Positions 1-8,474 of a DNA stretch of 19,821 nucleotides are shown piece after piece. Within the stretch, counting starts at the first letter, position 1, and each line of letters begins with the position of its first letter. A program made the position numbers and the translations under genes. The notes under the pieces were generated by a model. The model was not told the DNA's origin and searched no databases. It was given only the letters and a program-made list of their open reading frames with translations. The stretch comes from Verrucomicrobiales bacterium (GTDB lineage: Bacteria; Verrucomicrobiota; Verrucomicrobiia; Verrucomicrobiales; DEV007), in NCBI GenBank assembly GCA_023253615.1, contig JALRFZ010000095.1, forward strand, positions 1 to 19,821, written 5' to 3'.

Positions 1-1
1 C

Positions 2-1955
2 GCTTCGCGCACCCTGTGGTGGGGCGAGGGAGTGATTTCCGGCGGGGCCCTGCTGCCCGCACCTGCTGGCGCCAGTGATCTGTGGAGTACGTACACAGCC
101 GCGTGGCACAACATAGGCCCGGGCTCTGTTACTCCCGCTCCTGGCTATCTGATCGTGCTGGCATCCGCCGCCACGCTCCTGCTAGGCAAGGTGCCCTGGG
201 TTATCGCACTGCTCGTGATGTTGGCGGTACCCGCAGCTGGGCTTTCGGCCTACCTCGCATCCCGTGGCCTGGTTGCCGGGCGCGCAACCCGCGTGTGGAT
301 GGCGGCGGCGTACGCGCTCCTGCCCGCGATGACGGGCGCAGTGGCCAGTGGGCGCATTGGCACCACGATGGCGGCAATCGCACTGCCCTTTGCGTTGCGT
401 TCCCTGTGGCGACTCACCACGCCACGCAGCACCACGCGCCGAGCCGCGGGAACTGCGTTGCTGATGTCGGTTATTTTTGTGGCGGTTCCCGGCCTGTGGT
501 TGATCATTGTGATCTCCGTGGGCCTCGTGATCCTGGGTTTGCGCTCGCGGTTAACGCGGGCTTTCGAATCGGTACCTTCCTTGCAGCGTGTGCACGTGGT
601 TCGGCTCCTTCTCGCGCTCATCGCACCCTTGGTGGTGGCGTTGCCGTGGAGTTTGTATGTGCTCGCGCACCCGGTGCTCTTCCTCACCGAGCCCGGGCTC
701 GCCACTCCGGCATTGGTGGATCCGCAACTGCGCATCCTCGATGTGGTGCTCCTACACCCGGGCGGACCAGGTATGACCCCGCTGTGGGTAAGCGTGGGCA
801 TCGTGCTCGCCGCCATCGTTGCCTGGGCGCGCCGGGATCGTCGTGGCATCGTGGCGATGTGGTGGCTCGTGGGAATAGTGGCGCTGCTCTTCGCCGTGGT
901 GCAGGTGCTCATCGCCGTCACTCCGCCGGGTTATGCGGCACCTATTGAGCCTTGGCCTGGCCCTGCCACGCTGATGTGGGGAATGGCCGCGATTGCCGCA
1001 GCCGGAATTGCCTCACAGGGGGCGCGCAAGGACTTCATCGGAATCAACTTCACCCTCTGGCAGCCCATCGCTGGAGCGGTGACGATCCTCGCACTCCTCG
1101 CACCGATTGCTAGTGCAGTCTGGTGGGTGCCGGGGAACTCCTCCGTGCTGCAGCGTGCGCCGGCAACCTCGCTACCTGCATTCGTGGAGGCAGAAACCAC
1201 CGGACCGCAAGCTCCGCGTTCACTGCTCTTGGCTAGCGATAGGGCCGGTGCGGTGAGTTATTCCCTCATTAATGGGGGCGGGATGAGTCTCGGCGATGCA
1301 GACATGCTTCCTGATTCCGGCGTGTGGAATGAACTCGATCCGCTGGTTGCGGCGATGGTTTCTGGCCGTGGTGGTCCCGAGATTGCGGCTCTGGCCGGCT
1401 ATGGCGTGCGCTACGTCATCCTTGATTCGCCCGATCGTCCCGATTTGGTGGCAACCTTGGATTCCGAGCCGGGGCTGCGCCGCCTCTCTAGCGCTGATGG
1501 TGTGGTGCTGTGGCGAGTTTCGGGTGTGACATCCCGCGCCCGCATCATCGGTGCGCAGGCGCCGTTGCCATTGGGCTTGGCCCAGCCGGCAACGGTGGGC
1601 CTTGACCCCTATATCGATCAGATCGCGCCGGAGGGCACGGGTGAACGTGCGGTGATCGTTGGTGCGAGCGCGGCACCCGGCTGGGTGGCCACTGCCGATG
1701 GAGCAGAACTTGGTCCGGTCGTGGCACCGGATCCCTATGCCTGGTCGGCCGCGTTCTTGGTGCCCGAGGGCACACCACAGATCGTGGTCGAGTTCGACGG
1801 TACGCAACGCTCGTTGTGGATGTGGTTCCAGCTCATCGTGATCGCGGCGCTGGTGATCCTGTCCCTGCCGTCACGTTCCACATTCGATCCCGATCCTGAT
1901 GCCGAACTCGATGCTGAAATAGACGCGCAACGAGATCCGCACGAGCCGCTGGAGG
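2..1955 (+). CDS. C-terminal membrane half of actinobacterial giant GT2-family glycosyltransferase, partial at both ends
   Basis: The frame is open from base 2, so the start lies outside the window. The visible part has about ten hydrophobic segments up to roughly base 1170, then a soluble extracytoplasmic region, then one last membrane helix around bases 1815-1865 and an acidic tail (DPDPDAELDAEID). This layout is that of the C-terminal half of the very long GT2-type glycosyltransferases of Actinobacteria, whose N-terminal catalytic domain would lie upstream. Those proteins are thought to act in cell-envelope polysaccharide assembly; the family assignment is from memory of such proteins, not a search. 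The frame reads on to base 2125, but from about 1955 it runs out of frame through the next gene, so the true C-terminus is missing. GC content is visibly lower than in the next segment, which supports a junction here. Confidence 0.6.
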
Positions 1956-1961
1956 CAGCGC

Positions 1962-2639
1962 GTGGAAGATCACACCGTCATCGTCGGCTTCGGCGTCAAG
2001 GGCCGCTCCGCCGCCCGCATGCTGCTCGAGAGCGGGATCTCCCCCCTCTCGATCGTCGTGGTGAGCATGGACAAGTCCGCGGTGCAGGATGCCAACCGCA
2101 TGGGCCTGGCCGGCGTGCTCGGTGATGCACGCCGCGAGGATGTGCTGCGCGATGCCGCCACCGAGCGTGCGTCCAAGATCATCGTGGCGACCGACGAGGA
2201 CGACACGTCGGTCCTCGTCACCCTCACCGCGCGGCGCCTCGCACCCAAGGCCGAGATCGTCGCCGCCGCCCGCGAGGCGGCCACCGCCCAGATCCTGCGC
2301 CAGTCGGGCGCGAGCAGCGTCATCCCCACGGCGGAGTCGGCGGGTCACCTCATGGCGCTGTCGCTCATCTCCCCGGTGGCCGGCACCCTCATGGAGGACC
2401 TGCTCGACTCGGGCCGCGGGCTGGAGGTGATGCAGCGGCCCATCACCAAGGAGGAGCTCGGCATCTCCCCGACCGAGGTCGATAAGACGGGGGAGATCGT
2501 GCTGGCGGTTATTCGCGACGACGTCGTACACCGATTCGACACCAGCGATATCCGCATCCTGCAGAAGGGCGACCAGCTCGTCGTCATCCGCCACTCGGAG
2601 GGCAACGGCTACGGCGTCGCGCCGCCCCCGGAGTCCTGA
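1962..2639 (+). CDS. Potassium-channel regulatory subunit / ion channel RCK (TrkA-N and TrkA-C) domain, N-terminally truncated
   Basis: The product binds a nucleotide and gates a K+ channel or transporter. The peptide opens at once with a Rossmann strand and loop (TVIVGFGVKGRS, the GxGxxG motif of RCK/TrkA-N). It continues through the acidic strand end (IVVVSMD) and the GDARREDVLRDA segment typical of TrkA-N (to about residue 125). The last 75 residues, ending in a strand with KGDQLVVI, are the TrkA-C/RCK-C domain. In Actinobacteria this pair usually sits behind a two-helix pore of about 100 residues. No pore is present here: the upstream frame is open only back to a stop at 1920 and reads unrelated sequence. 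The GTG at 1962 is therefore a convenience start, and the gene is probably cut at the junction near 1955. The next gene begins one base after the stop, so the two are probably cotranscribed. Confidence 0.72.
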   Translation: MEDHTVIVGFGVKGRSAARMLLESGISPLSIVVVSMDKSAVQDANRMGLAGVLGDARREDVLRDAATERASKIIVATDEDDTSVLVTLTARRLAPKAEIVAAAREAATAQILRQSGASSVIPTAESAGHLMALSLISPVAGTLMEDLLDSGRGLEVMQRPITKEELGISPTEVDKTGEIVLAVIRDDVVHRFDTSDIRILQKGDQLVVIRHSEGNGYGVAPPPES

Positions 2640-2640
2640 C

Positions 2641-3618
2641 ATGCACGCCATCGTGGCCACCGTGCCCGGCGATGCCGACGTGTTGGCCTGGCAGGAAGTG
2701 CCCGATCCCGCCGCCGGGCCGGGAGAGGTCGTCGTCGAGGTGGCGGCGGCCGCGGTCAATCGAGCCGATGTGCTCCAGCGGCAGGGGCTGTATCCCCCGC
2801 CCCCGGGTGCCCCGGAGTGGCTCGGACTCGAGTGCTCAGGCACGGTCACCGAGATCGGCCCGGGAGTGACGTCGCTGTCGATGGGCGAGGAGGTGTGCTG
2901 CCTGCTGTCCGGGGGCGGGTACGCCGAGAGGGTGGCCGTGCCCGCGGGGCAGGCCATGTCGATCCCCCCCGGCATCGACCTCGTCACCGCCGCCGGACTG
3001 CCCGAGGTCGCGTGCACGGTGTGGTCCAACCTCGTGATGACAGCCCACCTCCAGCGCGGCGAGTGGCTGCTCGTGCACGGAGGCGGCAGCGGCATCGGCA
3101 CGATGGCCATCCAGGTCGCGCGCGCACTCGGTGCTCGCGTGGCGGTGACAGCCGGGTCCGCCGCCAAACTCGCCGCGTGCGAGGCACTCGGTGCCGAGGT
3201 CCTGATCAACTACCGCGACGAGGATTTCGTCGAGGTGATGGCGAGGGAGACCGGTGGCCGTGGTGTCGACGTGATCCTCGACAACATGGCGGCGAAGTAC
3301 CTCGAGCGCAACATCACCTCGCTCGCCCCGGGTGGCCGTCTCGTCGTCATCGGCATGCAGGGCGGTGTGAAGGCCGAGATCGACCTGGCCTCACTCCTGC
3401 GACGCAATGGCACCCTGCACGCGACCACCCTGCGCGGGCGCACGCCGGAGCAGAAGGCGGAGATCTGCGCTGAGGTGGAGCGTCACGTGTGGCCATGGAT
3501 CGCCGCGGGCATCGTCAAGCCCGTCATCGGCCGTGTCATGCCGCTCACGGATGCGGCCGACGCCCACCGTGCGCTGGAAGCCGGCGAGGTCACCGGCAAG
3601 ATCGTCCTCAGGCGCTGA
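2641..3618 (+). CDS. NAD(P)H quinone oxidoreductase, zinc-independent MDR family (PIG3/QOR type)
   Basis: The 325-residue length is normal for this family, which reduces quinones with NADPH in the cytoplasm. The N-terminal GroES-like domain shows NRADVLQRQGLYPPP and GLECSGTV. The cofactor domain has the Rossmann motif VHGGGSGIGTMAIQ (about residues 145-158), then the ALGA and INYRDEDF segments and LAPGGRLVVIG. The structural-zinc cysteines of alcohol dehydrogenases are not seen, as expected for the PIG3 branch. The start ATG lies one base after the stop of the channel gene, with GGAG about seven bases upstream, so this actinobacterial segment uses a normal ribosome-binding site, unlike the genes to the right. 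The 3' end overlaps the convergent HAD gene by 11 bases. The exact substrate cannot be told from sequence. Confidence 0.88.
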   Translation: MHAIVATVPGDADVLAWQEVPDPAAGPGEVVVEVAAAAVNRADVLQRQGLYPPPPGAPEWLGLECSGTVTEIGPGVTSLSMGEEVCCLLSGGGYAERVAVPAGQAMSIPPGIDLVTAAGLPEVACTVWSNLVMTAHLQRGEWLLVHGGGSGIGTMAIQVARALGARVAVTAGSAAKLAACEALGAEVLINYRDEDFVEVMARETGGRGVDVILDNMAAKYLERNITSLAPGGRLVVIGMQGGVKAEIDLASLLRRNGTLHATTLRGRTPEQKAEICAEVERHVWPWIAAGIVKPVIGRVMPLTDAADAHRALEAGEVTGKIVLRR

Positions 3619-3910
3619 AGCCGCGCGCCTGATCGTCGAGCACCGCGTCGATCAGATCGGCGACACCCTCGTCGTCATTGCTGGGCAGCACGTGCGTCGC
3701 GATGTCGAGCACCTCGGGGTGCCCATTGGCCATGGCGTAGGACGTCCCCGCCCACGCGAGCATCGGCAGGTCGTTGGGGCCGTCCCCCGCGGCCACGACA
3801 TGCAGTGGTCCGTGCCCCTCCCCGGCGGCCACGCGGGCCAGGGTGGTGGCCTTCGTCACTCCCGCGGCACTGAGCTCGATGAGTGAGTCGCCGTACCCGG
3901 AGTGCGTGAC
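3608..3910 (-). CDS. Cof-type HAD-superfamily phosphatase, C-terminal fragment
   Basis: About 100 residues of the C-terminus of a HAD hydrolase are present. Motif IV is intact (VVAAGDGPNDLPMLAWAG), preceded by a conserved LIELSAAGVTKATTLA stretch that contains the catalytic lysine of motif III. It is followed by the AMANGHPEVLDIA and ADLIDAVL segments typical of Cof/sugar-phosphate phosphatases. The nucleophile motif DxD and the cap domain are missing. The minus-strand frame stays open to base 4840, but beyond about 3913 it is antisense to glucose-6-phosphate dehydrogenase, so that extension is not protein. The gene is cut where the dehydrogenase is cut. It converges on and slightly overlaps the quinone oxidoreductase gene. 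The substrate is unknown. Confidence 0.75.
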   Translation of the reverse strand, partial: VTHSGYGDSLIELSAAGVTKATTLARVAAGEGHGPLHVVAAGDGPNDLPMLAWAGTSYAMANGHPEVLDIATHVLPSNDDEGVADLIDAVLDDQARGFSA

Positions 3911-4858
3911 CTCGGCAAGGAGACGGCGCAGAACATCATGGTGCTGCGTTTCGCCAACCAGCTCTTCGAGGTCCTGTGGAACAACCGCTTCATCGACCAC
4001 GTCCAGATCACCTGCGCCGAGCACCTTGGCATGGAAGGCGGACGCGGCGGCTATTACGACAAGTCCGGTGCCCTGCGCGACATGGTGCAGAATCACCTCC
4101 TCCAGCTCCTCAGTCTCGTCGCGATGGAGCCGCCCGCCGATCTCTCGGCCGACGGGGTGCGCGATGAAAAGGTGAAGGTGCTGAAATCGCTCCGCCCTTT
4201 CCGCAGTGTCGAGGAAGTCGCCGCCAACGTGGTGCGCGCCCAATACACCGCCGGCACCGTCAACGGCACCGAAGTGCCCGGCTACCGCCGCGAGGATCGC
4301 GTCAATCCCGGATCGATGACGGAGAGTTATGTGGCGCTGAAGATCATGATCGATACCTGGCGCTGGGCGGGTGTGCCTTTCTACGTCCGCATGGGCAAGC
4401 GACTCCCACGCAAGGGCACGGAGATCTCGATCCATTTCAAGGACGCGCCGAAGGTGCTCTTCAACGCCGCACCCGGTTCCGAGGCGATGCCGGGGAACGT
4501 GCTCGTCATCCGCATCCAGCCGAACGAAGGCATCTCCCTCGGGATCCGCTCGAAGCGCCCCGGACCCGCCGCGACCCTGCAGGCGGTGAAGATGGATTTC
4601 CTCTACCAGACGAGCTTCGGGAAAGGCAGCCCCGAGGCCTACGAGCGCCTCCTCCTCGATGCGATGGCCGGCGACGCGACGCTCTTCGCCCGAAAGGATG
4701 AAGTCGAGACCGCTTGGCGCTACGTCGATCAGATCGAGAATGCCTGGCACCAGTCGCCGAATCCCCCGAAGATGGCCGAATACCCCGCCGGCTCGTGGGG
4801 GCCGAAGGAAGCAGACGAACTCCTGGAACAAAGCGGCCACGAATGGCGGCGTCTTTGA
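3911..4858 (+). CDS. zwf: Glucose-6-phosphate 1-dehydrogenase, N-terminally truncated
   Basis: This enzyme oxidises glucose-6-phosphate to 6-phosphogluconolactone, the first step of the oxidative pentose phosphate pathway. The peptide begins at the LGKET of the family signature RIDHYLGKE, so the catalytic-site Arg-Ile-Asp-His half and the whole NADP Rossmann domain are lost. It then keeps the expected order: NIMVLRFAN, LWNNRFIDHVQI, GRGGYYDKSGALRDMVQNHLLQ, KVKVLKSLRP, and the substrate/NADP region GKRLPRKGTEISIHF. About 315 of the usual 480-510 residues remain. The GTG at 3902 is not a real start because its first codons belong to the adjoining HAD gene. As it stands the gene cannot encode an active enzyme. 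Its stop overlaps the start of the next gene. Confidence 0.88.
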   Translation, partial: LGKETAQNIMVLRFANQLFEVLWNNRFIDHVQITCAEHLGMEGGRGGYYDKSGALRDMVQNHLLQLLSLVAMEPPADLSADGVRDEKVKVLKSLRPFRSVEEVAANVVRAQYTAGTVNGTEVPGYRREDRVNPGSMTESYVALKIMIDTWRWAGVPFYVRMGKRLPRKGTEISIHFKDAPKVLFNAAPGSEAMPGNVLVIRIQPNEGISLGIRSKRPGPAATLQAVKMDFLYQTSFGKGSPEAYERLLLDAMAGDATLFARKDEVETAWRYVDQIENAWHQSPNPPKMAEYPAGSWGPKEADELLEQSGHEWRRL

Positions 4859-5637
4859 AAATTCCGGGCGTGAAAGGTGGCCTGCTCGGCGCCTTGGTTC
4901 TGGGTGCTCTCGTCGTTCGCGGCGAGGAGACGCCGCCCACGCCCGTCCCCGCGCCGGCTCCGCTGATCTTGAAAAAGTTCGCGGGTGACGTCTTCAATCT
5001 CGATCAGTTCACCCTGCAGATTCCGATCGACGACGATGGCGACGGGATTTCCGATGTCGTCGCGATGCCGCTGCTGCGGAATTTCGAGGATCCCGCTTTT
5101 TTCCAGATCGACAAGTTGGGCGAGGCCATCGTCTTCCGCACCCGAAGGGGCGACGCCCGCATGGAGGGCGCGACCCATCCGCGTTGCGAGATGCGCGAGT
5201 TGAAAAAGGGCACCGGGGAACCCGCCTCGTGGAGCACGACCGATGGAAAGATCCACCACTTCTTGACCACCCTCGCCTTCACCCGCGTGCCGGAGGACGG
5301 CACTCCGGTCGTCGGCGTTTCGATCTGGGGAGAGCAAGGCGAGGCCCTCGCCGTGCGCCACGAAAAAGGCCGGGTGGTGATGGCGCGGGCGGGGCTGGAG
5401 CCATTTGTGCTGGAGGACTCCTACGTCATCGGGACTCCGTTCGAGTTCATGATCCTGCTCGACAAGGGAAGGGTCCGGCTCCTGCGCGACAACCAACAAA
5501 TCGCCGAGTGGCCGCTCGAGGCGGAGGGCTTGCAATTCCGCTTCGGTGTCGTGATGGAGGCAGAGGCTCCGGAGAGCGGCGATCCCAGGGCGGCGGCGGA
5601 GGTCACTTTCTGGAAGCTTTACCTGACGCGCCGATAA
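4843..5637 (+). CDS. Secreted alginate-lyase-like (PL7 fold) protein lacking the usual catalytic residues
   Basis: Counting from the ATG at 4843 the product has 264 residues. That ATG overlaps the 3' end of zwf by 16 bases; a GTG at 4870 is an alternative. Residues 5-27 look like a signal peptide. The body matches the beta-jelly-roll pattern of alginate_lyase2/PL7: a first strand region FNLDQFTLQIPID (51-63), the arginine strand HPRCEMREL (112-120, equivalent to R-x-E-x-R-E), and a final TFWKLYLTRR strand. Where PL7 enzymes carry Q-I/V-H, this protein has SIW (160-162). Where they carry the YFKAGxY tyrosine it has RFGVVME (233-239). It may bind rather than cleave a polysaccharide. The family call rests on remembered motifs and is moderate. 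Confidence 0.55.
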   Translation: MAASLKIPGVKGGLLGALVLGALVVRGEETPPTPVPAPAPLILKKFAGDVFNLDQFTLQIPIDDDGDGISDVVAMPLLRNFEDPAFFQIDKLGEAIVFRTRRGDARMEGATHPRCEMRELKKGTGEPASWSTTDGKIHHFLTTLAFTRVPEDGTPVVGVSIWGEQGEALAVRHEKGRVVMARAGLEPFVLEDSYVIGTPFEFMILLDKGRVRLLRDNQQIAEWPLEAEGLQFRFGVVMEAEAPESGDPRAAAEVTFWKLYLTRR

Positions 5638-5655
5638 ACGGGACTGCCGACTTTT

Positions 5656-6495
5656 TCACACGCCGTCGAGGATCGCCTCGGTCATGCGGAGAGCCTCGAG
5701 ATTCGGTTTCACCTCGTGGACCCGGTGCAGACGCACGCCTTGCTCGCGGGCGTGGGAGGTGATCGCCACGGTGCCCCAGGCACGATCCTCGGGACGGTCG
5801 GATCCCGTCACCTTCGCGAGGAAGGATTTGCGCGAGACCCCGAGGAGGATGGGCCGTCCGTTCACGGTGTAGCGGTCGAGTTCGCGCAGGATCGCGAGAT
5901 TGTGATCGAGCGTCTTGCCGAACCCTATGCCGGGATCGAAGACAACCGATTCCTCCGCGACGCCCGCCGCGAGGAGGGCCTCCAGCCGCTCGCGGAAAAA
6001 GGCGGTGATTTCCCCGTGAAGATCGGTGTAAACGGGATCGACCTGCATCGTGCGCGGCGTGCCCCGCATGTGCATGACCACGAGGCCCGCTCCGCTCGCC
6101 GCGGCGACCTCGACCAACTCCGCGTCACGGAAACCGCGGACATCGTTGATCACCTTCGCGCCCGCGGCCACGGCGGCGGCGGCGACCCCGGCTTTGCAGG
6201 TGTCGATCGAGAGGATCGTGTCGGGACATTCCGCGGAGAGCCGCGTGATCACCGGGAGGACGCGGCGCAGCTCCGCCGCCTCATCGACTTCCGCGGCACC
6301 CGGACGCGTCGATTCACCGCCGATGTCGATGAGGGCGGCGCCTTCGGTGATGAGGCGCTTCGCCTGTTCCACCGCCGCATCGACCGTGGCGAAGAGACCG
6401 CCATCGGAAAACGAATCGGGGGTCACGTTGACGATGCCCATGATCCCGCCGCGACGGGAGAGATCGAGGGTGCGGTCGAGGCAACGCCACTTCAT
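5656..6495 (-). CDS. folP: Dihydropteroate synthase
   Basis: This enzyme condenses p-aminobenzoate with 6-hydroxymethyl-dihydropterin diphosphate to 7,8-dihydropteroate in folate synthesis, in the cytoplasm. It is 279 residues long, a normal length. All family blocks are visible in order: GIVNVTPDSFSDGG (residues 20-33), LIDIGGESTRPGA, SIDTCKAGVA, VINDVRGF, VVMHMRGTP, the pterin/Mg loop DPGIGFGKTLDHN, and LLGVSRKSF near the C-terminus. The start ATG is fixed by the short leader before the first strand; no Shine-Dalgarno sequence is visible. It converges on the PL7-like gene with 18 bases between the stops. It lies downstream of bioB on the same strand (86-base gap), so the two may share a transcript, but no other folate gene is nearby. 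Confidence 0.96.
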   Translation of the reverse strand: MKWRCLDRTLDLSRRGGIMGIVNVTPDSFSDGGLFATVDAAVEQAKRLITEGAALIDIGGESTRPGAAEVDEAAELRRVLPVITRLSAECPDTILSIDTCKAGVAAAAVAAGAKVINDVRGFRDAELVEVAAASGAGLVVMHMRGTPRTMQVDPVYTDLHGEITAFFRERLEALLAAGVAEESVVFDPGIGFGKTLDHNLAILRELDRYTVNGRPILLGVSRKSFLAKVTGSDRPEDRAWGTVAITSHAREQGVRLHRVHEVKPNLEALRMTEAILDGV

Positions 6496-6581
6496 GATCG
6501 TAGGGTGGGGTCGGACTCATCGGGCGACAGGAATGTCGCCCCTCCTTGGCAGCTTGCGCGTGCTGGAGCGGAGAGTGGAAA

Positions 6582-7577
6582 TCAAGCCAGCGCCGGCGCG
6601 AGGGGACGGCACGACTCGGCTTCGGGAGCGGTGAGGTCGCGATTCGGCTTTTGGGGCTGGAGGCCGAGTTTGCGGAGGAGATTGAGGTCGGCCTCCGACT
6701 GGGGATTGCCGGTGGTGAGCAGCTTTTCGCCGTAAAAGATCGAATTCGCCCCGGCGAAGAAACAGAGCGCCTGGAGTTCCTCGCTCATCTGCTTGCGTCC
6801 GGCGGAAAGTCGGACCTTGGCCTTGGGGATGGCGATGCGGGCGAGGGCGATCATGCGCACGACCTCGAAGGAGTCGACCCCCTGCGATTCCGCGAGCGGC
6901 GTGCCCGGGATGGGCACGAGCGAGTTGATCGGCACGCTCTCGGGCTGGGGATTGAAATTGCTGAGAATCTCGAGCATGCGGAGACGGTCCTCCGTCGATT
7001 CGCCGAGACCGAGGATGCCGCCCGAGCAGACCGACATCCCCGCGTCCTGCACGTGGCGCAGGGTGTTGAGGCGGTCCTGGTAGGTGTGGGTCGAGACGAT
7101 GTTCGTGTAATGCTCGGGCGAGGTGTCGATGTTGTGATTGTAGGCGGTCACCCCGGCCTCTTTCAGCTTCGCGGCCTCGACCGCGCCGAGTTCGCCGAGG
7201 GTGGTGCAGACCTCCATGCCGAGTTCGCTCACGCTCGAGACGATGTCGAGGACCTGGTCGAAACGCTTCGTGCCATCCTTCACGCCCTTCCAGGCCGCGC
7301 CCATGCAGAAGCGCGTCGAGCCCTGCTCGCGGGCGAGGCGGGCCCGCTCGAGGATTTCATCCTTCTCCATGAGACGCTCCGCGGCGACACCGGTCGAATA
7401 GCGGGCCGACTGGGCGCAGTAGGAGCAATCCTCGGAGCAGCCGCCCGTCTTGATGCTGAGGAGGGTGCAGAGCTGCACCTCGTTTTCGGGCCAGTTCGCC
7501 TCGTGGACCCGGCGCGAACGCTGGATCAGGTCGAAAAAGGGAAGGGCGTGGAGCTGGGAAAGTTCGTCGAACTGCAT
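6582..7577 (-). CDS. bioB: Biotin synthase (radical SAM)
   Basis: BioB inserts sulfur into dethiobiotin to make biotin. The radical SAM motif CSEDCSYC is at residues 47-54 (C47, C51, C54). The cysteines of the auxiliary 2Fe-2S cluster follow in FCMGAAWKG, VCTTLGEL and VCSGGILGLGES, and the arginine ligand is in KVRLSAGRKQ. NHNIDTS, contacting SAM and substrate, is present. I chose the ATG at 7577 (331 residues), which gives a normal N-terminus. The frame stays open for 640 bases further upstream, but that stretch is antisense to a secreted-protein gene. No Shine-Dalgarno sequence is seen. No other bio genes are in the window, so the pathway is split in this genome or completed by uptake of precursors. 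Confidence 0.96.
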   Translation of the reverse strand: MQFDELSQLHALPFFDLIQRSRRVHEANWPENEVQLCTLLSIKTGGCSEDCSYCAQSARYSTGVAAERLMEKDEILERARLAREQGSTRFCMGAAWKGVKDGTKRFDQVLDIVSSVSELGMEVCTTLGELGAVEAAKLKEAGVTAYNHNIDTSPEHYTNIVSTHTYQDRLNTLRHVQDAGMSVCSGGILGLGESTEDRLRMLEILSNFNPQPESVPINSLVPIPGTPLAESQGVDSFEVVRMIALARIAIPKAKVRLSAGRKQMSEELQALCFFAGANSIFYGEKLLTTGNPQSEADLNLLRKLGLQPQKPNRDLTAPEAESCRPLAPALA

Positions 7578-7660
7578 CGGGGAAAGGGCGTCTGGAGGAT
7601 TCCGTGGGACCGTAAGAAGACCACGAAATCGCCGGATTTCACCTGATTGTTGCGGAAAAA

Positions 7661-8386
7661 TCAGCTCGTCCAGCGTCCGCCCGGGGAGACGAAGGGCAGG
7701 GTGCCCTCGTAGGTCTTGGAGTAATCCGTCTTGCCGATCGCTCCGATCATCTTGACCCCGGTGACGCGTTTCCACTCGGCGGTGAAGGATTCGCCGCTGT
7801 GGCAGCCCCAGCTCTTGCAGTAGGCGCCGCGGGCGAAGGCCTTGCGGTTGATCCGCTTCAGGTCGCTCTGGTGGAGGAAGGACCGCGACGCTCCGAGGAT
7901 GTGGTTGCTGTAATCGAAGACGAAGCAGTACTTGTTCGAATGGCCGAAGAACTCGAAGCCCGAGACTTTCACCGAGCTGCGGTTCTGGCCCGAGTTGATG
8001 TAGTTGACGACCTCGTCGGATTCGCTGAACCAGACGAGGCGGATCTTGTATTTGTCGCGCACGCTCTCGATGTTGGAGATGAGGGGCTGGCCGTCTTCGG
8101 CCTGGCGGTTCTCGTAGCCCGGCCGGTAGACCAGCCAGGTGATGTTCGCCGCGCCGTTGCTTGCCTTTTGCAGTTGCTCGATGCGGAAGCGCGCGGTGCG
8201 GATGAAATTCCCCCACCAGCGGTCGTGCCGGTGGGCTTCGCGGCGGTAGGCTTCGAGCGAGACGAGGGAGGGGCCGCCCGAGACGAGGATGTACTCGTCG
8301 TTCGGATTGAGGGCGGCCGAGGCGTCCCGTGGTGCCGCCGCGAAGGCGGAGACGGCGAGGGTGGCGATGAGGAGTCTTCGCGTCAT
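7661..8386 (-). CDS. Secreted protein of unknown function with a caspase-like His/Cys pair
   Basis: It is 241 residues from the ATG at 8386, chosen because a clean signal peptide follows (twin Arg, hydrophobic core, cleavage after ASA at about residue 24). I do not recognise a named family. The mature part alternates predicted strands and helices. Two strand-end motifs stand out: FEFFGHS (His149) and SWGCHSGES (Cys195), about 45 residues apart. Each follows a hydrophobic strand, which is how the catalytic dyad is laid out in clan CD (caspase/gingipain/CHAT) proteases. Other features are NITWLVYRPG, KIRLVWFSES, and a C-terminal GAIGKTDYSKTYEG segment that could close the active site. The protein sits between an amidase lipoprotein and bioB. 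Protease activity is inference only. Confidence 0.6.
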   Translation of the reverse strand: MTRRLLIATLAVSAFAAAPRDASAALNPNDEYILVSGGPSLVSLEAYRREAHRHDRWWGNFIRTARFRIEQLQKASNGAANITWLVYRPGYENRQAEDGQPLISNIESVRDKYKIRLVWFSESDEVVNYINSGQNRSSVKVSGFEFFGHSNKYCFVFDYSNHILGASRSFLHQSDLKRINRKAFARGAYCKSWGCHSGESFTAEWKRVTGVKMIGAIGKTDYSKTYEGTLPFVSPGGRWTS

Positions 8387-8474
8387 GATGGGCCGGCGGG
8401 CGGTAGGTCTGGTCGTGTCGGGTAGGTTACGCAAGGTGGCGCGAAACGCAAACGGAGGCGGCTGGCGCGATCTT

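Noticed and set aside
1955..2125. Apparent fusion of the glycosyltransferase with a basic Arg/His-rich tail
   Set aside because: The tail is the RCK gene read in the wrong frame; the RCK frame has the family motifs.
3911..4840. Apparent N-terminal extension of the HAD phosphatase
   Set aside because: The extension is exactly antisense to glucose-6-phosphate dehydrogenase and shows no HAD motif I or cap domain.
6314..6520. Short frame overlapping the folP start
   Set aside because: It is a frame shadow, Arg/His/Pro-rich and without motifs; the folP frame has all its family blocks.
7578..8216. N-terminal extension of biotin synthase (544-residue frame)
   Set aside because: The ATG at 7577 gives a canonical BioB. 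The extension is antisense to the secreted-protein gene and is low-complexity Arg/Pro/Gln-rich.
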